From Zwartia panacis (GTDB lineage: Bacteria > Pseudomonadota > Gammaproteobacteria > Burkholderiales > Burkholderiaceae_B), in NCBI RefSeq assembly GCF_030410395.1, contig NZ_JAUHHF010000003.1, forward strand, positions 124,001 through 188,000: DNA of 64,000 bases, given 5' to 3'. The notes beneath the pieces were generated by a model. That model searched no databases. It had not been told where the DNA came from and worked only from the letters and a program-made list of their open reading frames with translations. Every line of letters starts with the position of its first letter. Position 1 is the first letter of the stretch. A program made the position numbers and the translations under genes. Below, one piece after another: positions 59,414 through 64,000 of the stretch.

Positions 59414-60958
59414 ATGACACGCACTAAAAAAAATGTACTCTTGATCGTGGTCGATCAATGGCGAGGCGATACCCTGGGCAAGCTCGGACACCCGACTGTC
59501 AAAACGCCCAATATCGATGCGCTCGCCAACGAAGGCGTGACCTTTGCCAAGCACTACACGCAAGCTGTCCCGTGCGGTCCTGGTCGCGCCTCGATGCTGA
59601 CCGGTCTCTACATGATGACGCACCGCGCAGTGCAGAACACCATTCCACTGGATGCGCGCCATACCAACATCGCCAAAGAAGTCCGCAAAGCAGGCTATGA
59701 GCCCGCACTGGTTGGCTACACCACTACGACACCCGATCCGCGCGAGACGGCCCCTCAGGATCCGCGTTTTAAAGTGCTCGGCGCGGACATGGAAGGCTGG
59801 AAGCCCGTCGGCTCCTGGGGCCTGAAAATGGAAGCCTATTTTGCCTGGGTCAAAGCCAAAGGCTTTCCAGTACCCAAAATCCCCACCAATATCTGGCTAC
59901 CCAAAGGTCAGGATGAAAGCGATATTGGCGCGACCGCCAAGCCCAGCACCATCCCGGCTCACCTGTCGGATACATCATTCTTTACCGACCGCGCCTTGGA
60001 GTACCTCAAAGGCACCGAGGGCAAGCCCTGGTTTCTGCACTTGGGTTACTACCGCCCGCACCCACCCTTTATCGCCCCAGAGCCCTACAACTCGATGTAC
60101 GCCCCCGAAGACTGCCCTCCGCCCATTCGTGCGGAGTCCGTCGACGCCGAGGCGGCGCAGCATCCCATGCTGGAGTTTTATCTCAAGTCGATCGAACGTA
60201 AAAAGTTTTTTGAACACGGCCAGGGTCTGGGCGCCGACATGACTGAAAAAGAAGTCCTGCAGATGCGCGCGACCTACTATGGACTGATGTCAGAAGTCGA
60301 TGCGCACGTCGGTCAAGTCTGTGACTATCTGAAGCAAACGGGTCAATGGGACAACACCCTGGTGATCCTGACGAGCGATCATGGTGAACAGCTCGGCGAC
60401 CATCATCTGCTGGGCAAGCTCGGTTATTTCGACCAGAGCTTTCACATCCCCATGATCGTGCGCGACCCAAGCGAGTCGGCCAACCTCACCCGCGGGAAAA
60501 TCGTGCGCCATTTCACCGAAACGGTCGACACCATGCCGACCATTCTCGAATGGATGGGCTTACCTATCCCGCGCACCTGTGACGGGGAATCGCTCCTGCC
60601 CTTTATTCATAGCGCAGAAGCGCCTGCCAACTGGCGGACCGAAGTGCATTACGAGTTTGATTTCCGCAATATTTATTATTCCAAGCCAGAGGATTATCTC
60701 GGACTGGACATGGACGAGTGCGCGCTCTCCGTCATCCAGAATGATCGCTACAAGTATGTCCACTTTGCCGCACTCCCACCGCTGCTGTTCGATCTGGAAA
60801 AAGATCCTGGTCAGTTACGAAATGTCGCCGAGGATCCCGCCTACGTCAAACCGTTGCTGGAGATGGCGCAGAAAATGTTGAACTGGCGACTCAAGCACGC
60901 CGATCGCACGCTCACTGGCTATGCCGCCACACCTGAAGGGTTGACCTCAAGACTATGA
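59414..60958 (+). CDS. pehA: Phosphonate monoester hydrolase / phosphodiesterase of the sulfatase family
   Basis: 514 residues, the same length as the characterised enzymes, whose sequence it follows closely. VPCGPGRASMLTGLYMMTHR carries the sulfatase signature C-x-P-x-R with Cys54, to be converted to formylglycine. VVDQWRGD and ILTSDHGEQLGDHHLLGKLG supply metal ligands. HLGYYRPHPPFIAPEPYNSM and DWRTE-type helix to YKYVHFAALPPLLFDLEKD are diagnostic of the phosphonate-monoesterase subgroup. It is promiscuous in known members (phosphodi- and monoesters, sulfate esters). No signal peptide: cytoplasmic. It sits at the end of the ABC operon and overlaps the HAD gene by ATGA. A maturase must be elsewhere. 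Confidence 0.92.
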   Translation: MTRTKKNVLLIVVDQWRGDTLGKLGHPTVKTPNIDALANEGVTFAKHYTQAVPCGPGRASMLTGLYMMTHRAVQNTIPLDARHTNIAKEVRKAGYEPALVGYTTTTPDPRETAPQDPRFKVLGADMEGWKPVGSWGLKMEAYFAWVKAKGFPVPKIPTNIWLPKGQDESDIGATAKPSTIPAHLSDTSFFTDRALEYLKGTEGKPWFLHLGYYRPHPPFIAPEPYNSMYAPEDCPPPIRAESVDAEAAQHPMLEFYLKSIERKKFFEHGQGLGADMTEKEVLQMRATYYGLMSEVDAHVGQVCDYLKQTGQWDNTLVILTSDHGEQLGDHHLLGKLGYFDQSFHIPMIVRDPSESANLTRGKIVRHFTETVDTMPTILEWMGLPIPRTCDGESLLPFIHSAEAPANWRTEVHYEFDFRNIYYSKPEDYLGLDMDECALSVIQNDRYKYVHFAALPPLLFDLEKDPGQLRNVAEDPAYVKPLLEMAQKMLNWRLKHADRTLTGYAATPEGLTSRL

Positions 60959-61620
60959 ACCACCTCGCTCCCCTTTTATTTACCAAAGAAGCCGTCGTGT
61001 TCGACCTGGACGGCACGCTCATGCACACAGAGCCTGAAATCCGCATGGCGATCAATGCGGCCTTGGTGGACTGTGGCTTTCCGGAAATCGATCCAGAGAT
61101 GGCGTTGCCTAATTTGCATGGCCCCTCGAGAGAAGTGCTGGAAAGTGCCGCCGCCATGGTCGACGTACCCAGTTCCTTCGTGCCTAAGCTACAGGAAGCC
61201 TATATGCGGCATTACAAGCAACAGGCACATGCACACTCTAGGCTCTATCCTGGCGCTCTCGAGCTGCTGGAACATCTGCGCGATCATGATTTCAAGCTCG
61301 CGGTCTGCACAAACAAAGTAGAAGCCAACGCGCGACATGCACTGCGCACAGTCGGGATCATTGACTTTTTTGATGTCATCACGGGAGGGGACACGACAGC
61401 GCATGCCAAGCCTCACCCACTGCCCCTGTCGCACACGCTCAAACAGATGGGGGTCGCACACGAATATGCCGTTCTCATTGGCGACACACATGTCGATGCG
61501 CGCTGCGCCGCGCATTGCAATGTCGACTTTATCTTGCACCAAAATGGCTATGGAGCGCCCAGCGAACCAGAACACAAGATCGCCGGGCAATTCAACACAT
61601 ATGGTGGAGTATTTACTTAG
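60955..61620 (+). CDS. HAD-superfamily phosphatase (phosphoglycolate-phosphatase-like)
   Basis: 221 residues. Motif I is VVFDLDGTLMHTEPEIRMAI with nucleophile Asp, motif II VCTNKVEANA, and motifs III/IV HAKPHPLPLSHTLK and VLIGDTHVDARCAAH. The helical cap lies between I and II (type C1). Translationally coupled to the hydrolase gene, so it probably removes phosphate from the monoester that enzyme produces. Confidence 0.92.
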   Translation: MNHLAPLLFTKEAVVFDLDGTLMHTEPEIRMAINAALVDCGFPEIDPEMALPNLHGPSREVLESAAAMVDVPSSFVPKLQEAYMRHYKQQAHAHSRLYPGALELLEHLRDHDFKLAVCTNKVEANARHALRTVGIIDFFDVITGGDTTAHAKPHPLPLSHTLKQMGVAHEYAVLIGDTHVDARCAAHCNVDFILHQNGYGAPSEPEHKIAGQFNTYGGVFT

Positions 61621-61642
61621 TGGATGAACTGCGTCGATTCAC

Positions 61643-62467
61643 TTAATCGATGAGTTTGCCATTTTCACGAAACGGATAGGGGCCTTCGTATGGTCCGACA
61701 AATGCTAGGTGTGTCACCAGCCCTTCCGGAGGTGACCATCCAAATACGCGGAAGGCCGGCGGCTCCAGCATCCAGGTTGACGCTGCGTCTGTTGTAAGGT
61801 TAAGCGTCACTTGATGAGCTGGCGAAGGGGTCGTACTTGCAATCGTTCCCGCGAAACGCACATCAATCGCACGATGCAAGTGCCCGCAAATGATCCGCTC
61901 GACGTTAGGATGACGTGAGATGATACTCTTGAGTCTTTCCACGCCTCTCTGAACACCGATTTTATCCATATGACCGATCAAGGTCGTAAATGGCGGATGA
62001 TGCATTGCCACGATCACAGGCTTGCCAGCGTTTTTATCCAACGATTTCTCAAGCCAATCCAGTCTTTCATCGCAAAGTTCTCCCCCACTTTCACCCAACA
62101 CGCACGTATCGAGTGTCATTAAGGTCAAAGGTCCAATGTCAACCTCGTACTGCACAAATCCAGATTCTCCCAAGTAGTCGTGCGCGGGAAAAGCCGCACG
62201 CAATCCGTCTCGATCGTCATGATTTCCAGGCAGCAGGTACACCGGCATATCAAGAGGAGCGATCAACTCTGCCAGATGTCGATACTCTTGCTCGCGACCA
62301 AAATCCGTCAAATCTCCCGTCATTACGACAGCCAAAGGTTTTTGTTTTAGAGACAAAATAGATTGCACTGCGTTTCGCAAGTAAGGTGCGGTATCCAGTC
62401 TGTTATAAGCCAAGCGTCCCGGTTCGCGGATATGGGTGTCTGACAATTGAACAAATGTAAAGGACAT
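61643..62467 (-). CDS. gpdQ: GpdQ-like glycerophosphodiesterase / metallophosphoesterase
   Basis: 274 residues, identical in length to Enterobacter GpdQ. Two-metal site: LSDTHIREPG (Asp10, His12), TGDLTDFGR, PGNHDDRDGL, AMHHPPFTT and CGHLHRAIDVRF, with PSPAHQVTLNL behind. Hydrolyses phosphodiesters such as glycerophosphodiesters. Its ATG overlaps the stop of the upstream ABC ATPase gene, so import and hydrolysis are coupled. Convergent with the HAD gene 22 bases away. Confidence 0.92.
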   Translation of the reverse strand: MSFTFVQLSDTHIREPGRLAYNRLDTAPYLRNAVQSILSLKQKPLAVVMTGDLTDFGREQEYRHLAELIAPLDMPVYLLPGNHDDRDGLRAAFPAHDYLGESGFVQYEVDIGPLTLMTLDTCVLGESGGELCDERLDWLEKSLDKNAGKPVIVAMHHPPFTTLIGHMDKIGVQRGVERLKSIISRHPNVERIICGHLHRAIDVRFAGTIASTTPSPAHQVTLNLTTDAASTWMLEPPAFRVFGWSPPEGLVTHLAFVGPYEGPYPFRENGKLID

Positions 62468-63516
62468 TAAGCCTCCGTGGCACGCATGAAAGAATGAGGA
62501 TGAAAATCGACTGAAACTGTGTCACCTTGCTTGAATAAAGCATCGCGTGGCGCATCCACGACAAACGGCTCTTGGCCATCCATAGCGATGCGAAATTGCA
62601 AACGATCACCGCGAAAGCTGCGGTGCAATATCTTCCCCACCGCGCGATCGGGTCGGTAATAATCGATGACAATATCTTCTGGTCGAACAAGTAAATCTTG
62701 ACCCAGGTAACCAGGCGCACTCAGTACAACGGTACCAAGTTTAAGGATTCCACTATTTACTTGCTCTAAATCTCGGCGAAGCAGATTGACCCGACCCAGA
62801 AAATGAGCCACGAAAGCATGTGTAGGATTCCGATACAAAGACTCCGGATCACCAACCTGAACAATCTCCCCTGCCCGCATCACAGCCATGCGATCAGCAA
62901 TCGCCATCGCTTCTTGCTGATCGTGCGTCACATAGACCGCAGTCATGCCCAATCGACGCAGTAACTCGGCCAATTCATCGCGCAAAGTATCCTTGAGCTT
63001 ACTATCCAGTGCGGTTAAAGGTTCATCCAACAGTAATATTTTTGGCTGTGCAGCGACTGCGCGTGCGAGTGCGACCCGTTGCTTTTGTCCACCTGAGAGC
63101 TCGGCAGGTCGTTTGTGTTCATGCCCTCCAAGGCGAACCAAATCAATCAATTCACCGACGACTTGATTTCGTACAGAAACATTTACACCTCGGACTTTCA
63201 GGCCATATTCAATATTTCTTTGAACAGACATATGTGGGAACAGCGCGTAATGCTGAAAAACCATTCCGACCCTTCGTTCCTCGATGGGTCGAGAGGTCAC
63301 GTCTTGCTCACCAAACATGATCCGACTGCCCTGGTCCGCGACTTCAAGGCCCGCCAAGATGCGTAACAAAGTCGTTTTGCCGCAGCCAGACGGGCCAAGT
63401 AAGGTCATGATTTCGCCCGGCTCCACACGTAGATTCGTGCGCTTCAGACCGCGCGTGCCATCAGGGTAGGTTTTGGCGCAATCCGTGACGGACAAGGCGA
63501 TTTGTTCAAGTTCCAT
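62467..63516 (-). CDS. ABC transporter ATPase, PotA/UgpC-like with TOBE domain
   Basis: 349 residues. Walker A LLGPSGCGKTTLLRILAGLE, signature LSGGQKQRVALARAVAAQP, Walker B ILLLDEPLTALD, switch His in VYVTHDQQEAMAI. The C-terminal TOBE-type barrel (LLVRPEDIVIDYYRPD, then HRSFRGDRLQFRIA) is usual for spermidine/phosphonate/sulfate-type importers. It overlaps the permease gene by 11 bases upstream and gpdQ by one downstream. Confidence 0.93.
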   Translation of the reverse strand: MELEQIALSVTDCAKTYPDGTRGLKRTNLRVEPGEIMTLLGPSGCGKTTLLRILAGLEVADQGSRIMFGEQDVTSRPIEERRVGMVFQHYALFPHMSVQRNIEYGLKVRGVNVSVRNQVVGELIDLVRLGGHEHKRPAELSGGQKQRVALARAVAAQPKILLLDEPLTALDSKLKDTLRDELAELLRRLGMTAVYVTHDQQEAMAIADRMAVMRAGEIVQVGDPESLYRNPTHAFVAHFLGRVNLLRRDLEQVNSGILKLGTVVLSAPGYLGQDLLVRPEDIVIDYYRPDRAVGKILHRSFRGDRLQFRIAMDGQEPFVVDAPRDALFKQGDTVSVDFHPHSFMRATEA

Positions 63517-64000
63517 AATATTTTTGAGTTAGATTCGCCACTACATTGAGTAGCCAAAGAAGCGGTAAAACCACCAAAAAGAACATGAGCGTGTAAGCCG
63601 ATCCGATTTCAATCCGCATAGAGGCGTAACTATCCGCCAAACCGACGGGCAAGGTTCGGGTCAAAGGGGTATGCAGCAGCCAAGTCAGATTGAATTCACC
63701 GATAGAAAGTGTAAACACCATGAGACCTCCCGCAACGATTGAGGGCAGGACCACAGGCACTAAAACCGTCAGGAAACGCGTCACAAAGCCCGCACCCAAA
63801 GATCTTGCAGCCTCTTCGATCGAGGCAATATCTGAACGCTGAAACGCGGCACTTACGGTGCGCACCATAAATGGCAACGTAAAAACCATATGCCCGACCA
63901 AGATAAACGCATAGCTTTGACGAAAATCTCTCCATTCACCGTACGTCAGAATCAAGGCTAAACCTGTCGCTAAACCAGGCACGGCCACTGGCAATGTCAA
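63506..64000 (-). CDS. ABC transporter permease (aminoethylphosphonate/polyamine type), 5' end outside window
   Basis: The last ~164 residues are present; the frame is open to the window edge. About four membrane segments remain, with the coupling motif IEEAARSLGAGFVTRFLTVL then VPVVLPSIVAGGLMVFTL, and TYGEWRDFRQSYAFILVGHM. The pattern is that of binding-protein-dependent permeases of the PhnV/PotC group. The second permease domain and the receptor should lie beyond 64 kb. Confidence 0.88.
   Translation of the reverse strand: MTLPVAVPGLATGLALILTYGEWRDFRQSYAFILVGHMVFTLPFMVRTVSAAFQRSDIASIEEAARSLGAGFVTRFLTVLVPVVLPSIVAGGLMVFTLSIGEFNLTWLLHTPLTRTLPVGLADSYASMRIEIGSAYTLMFFLVVLPLLWLLNVVANLTQKYYGT

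Noticed and set aside
1-64000. Insertion sequences, CRISPR arrays, rRNA and tRNA genes
   Set aside because: No transposase, integrase, regularly spaced repeat array, rRNA stretch or tRNA cloverleaf was seen on reading the window; a tRNA could be missed without a covariance search.

Overview
The window looks like chromosomal DNA of a heterotrophic betaproteobacterium (order Burkholderiales, most likely the Alcaligenaceae). The grounds are six complete TctC/Bug-type solute receptors plus a fragment of a seventh, the many CoA-transferase, IclR, GntR and LysR catabolic clusters, and Burkholderiales-like protein sequences. This placement is inference; no rRNA or tRNA gene was found to confirm it.

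From 1 to 8.8 kb, a two-lobed family III CoA-transferase (running off the left edge) is divergent from a tight operon: branched-chain-amino-acid-type ABC receptor, aldehyde dehydrogenase, 3-hydroxyisobutyrate-dehydrogenase-like enzyme, then livG, livF, livH and livM. From 8.8 to 10.6 kb there are two exported proteins (gamma-glutamylcyclotransferase-like and dienelactone-hydrolase-like). From 10.6 to 19.5 kb lies a biotin-dependent acyl-CoA carboxylase split over two divergent operons, with a CoA-transferase, an IclR regulator, two TctC receptors, an isochorismatase-type hydrolase and a maleate-isomerase-family protein. It is followed by an Old Yellow Enzyme/FAD fusion (19.7-21.7 kb) and a WYL regulator.

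From 22.8 to 26.4 kb are three envelope-associated genes (Sel1-like, DUF3857-transglutaminase, lipoprotein) in a region carrying a related short element in three gaps. From 26.6 to 32.7 kb a GntR-controlled sugar-acid-type cluster holds two enolase-superfamily enzymes, a fumarylacetoacetate-hydrolase-fold enzyme, a 2-hydroxyacid dehydrogenase and a TctC receptor. From 32.7 to 35.7 kb are a LysR regulator, a TauD-type dioxygenase and a TctC receptor.

The most unusual locus is 35.83-36.56 kb. A 95-nt RNA with a perfect 10-bp closing stem, enclosing three hairpins, overlaps an intrinsic terminator. It sits directly upstream of two overlapping small genes of unknown function. The arrangement is that of a riboswitch or transcription attenuator, and I could not match it to a class I know.

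From 36.5 to 39.7 kb are an IclR regulator, an M20 peptidase and a TctC receptor; then yghU. From 40.7 to 44.1 kb there is rearranged DNA: a 155-bp piece of a tctC gene is duplicated on either side of a flavin amine oxidase. From 44.2 to 53.2 kb is an accessory island with an HNH endonuclease, methyltransferase, DUF2779 protein, NERD-helicase, HigBA-like and MazEF toxin-antitoxin pairs, a truncated third antitoxin and a low-molecular-weight phosphatase.

From 53.8 to 64 kb, two convergent clusters each join an ABC importer to a phosphodiesterase: a peptide-type transporter with a phosphonate-monoester hydrolase and a HAD phosphatase, and a second transporter with a GpdQ-like glycerophosphodiesterase. 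Together they suggest scavenging of organic phosphodiesters or phosphonates.
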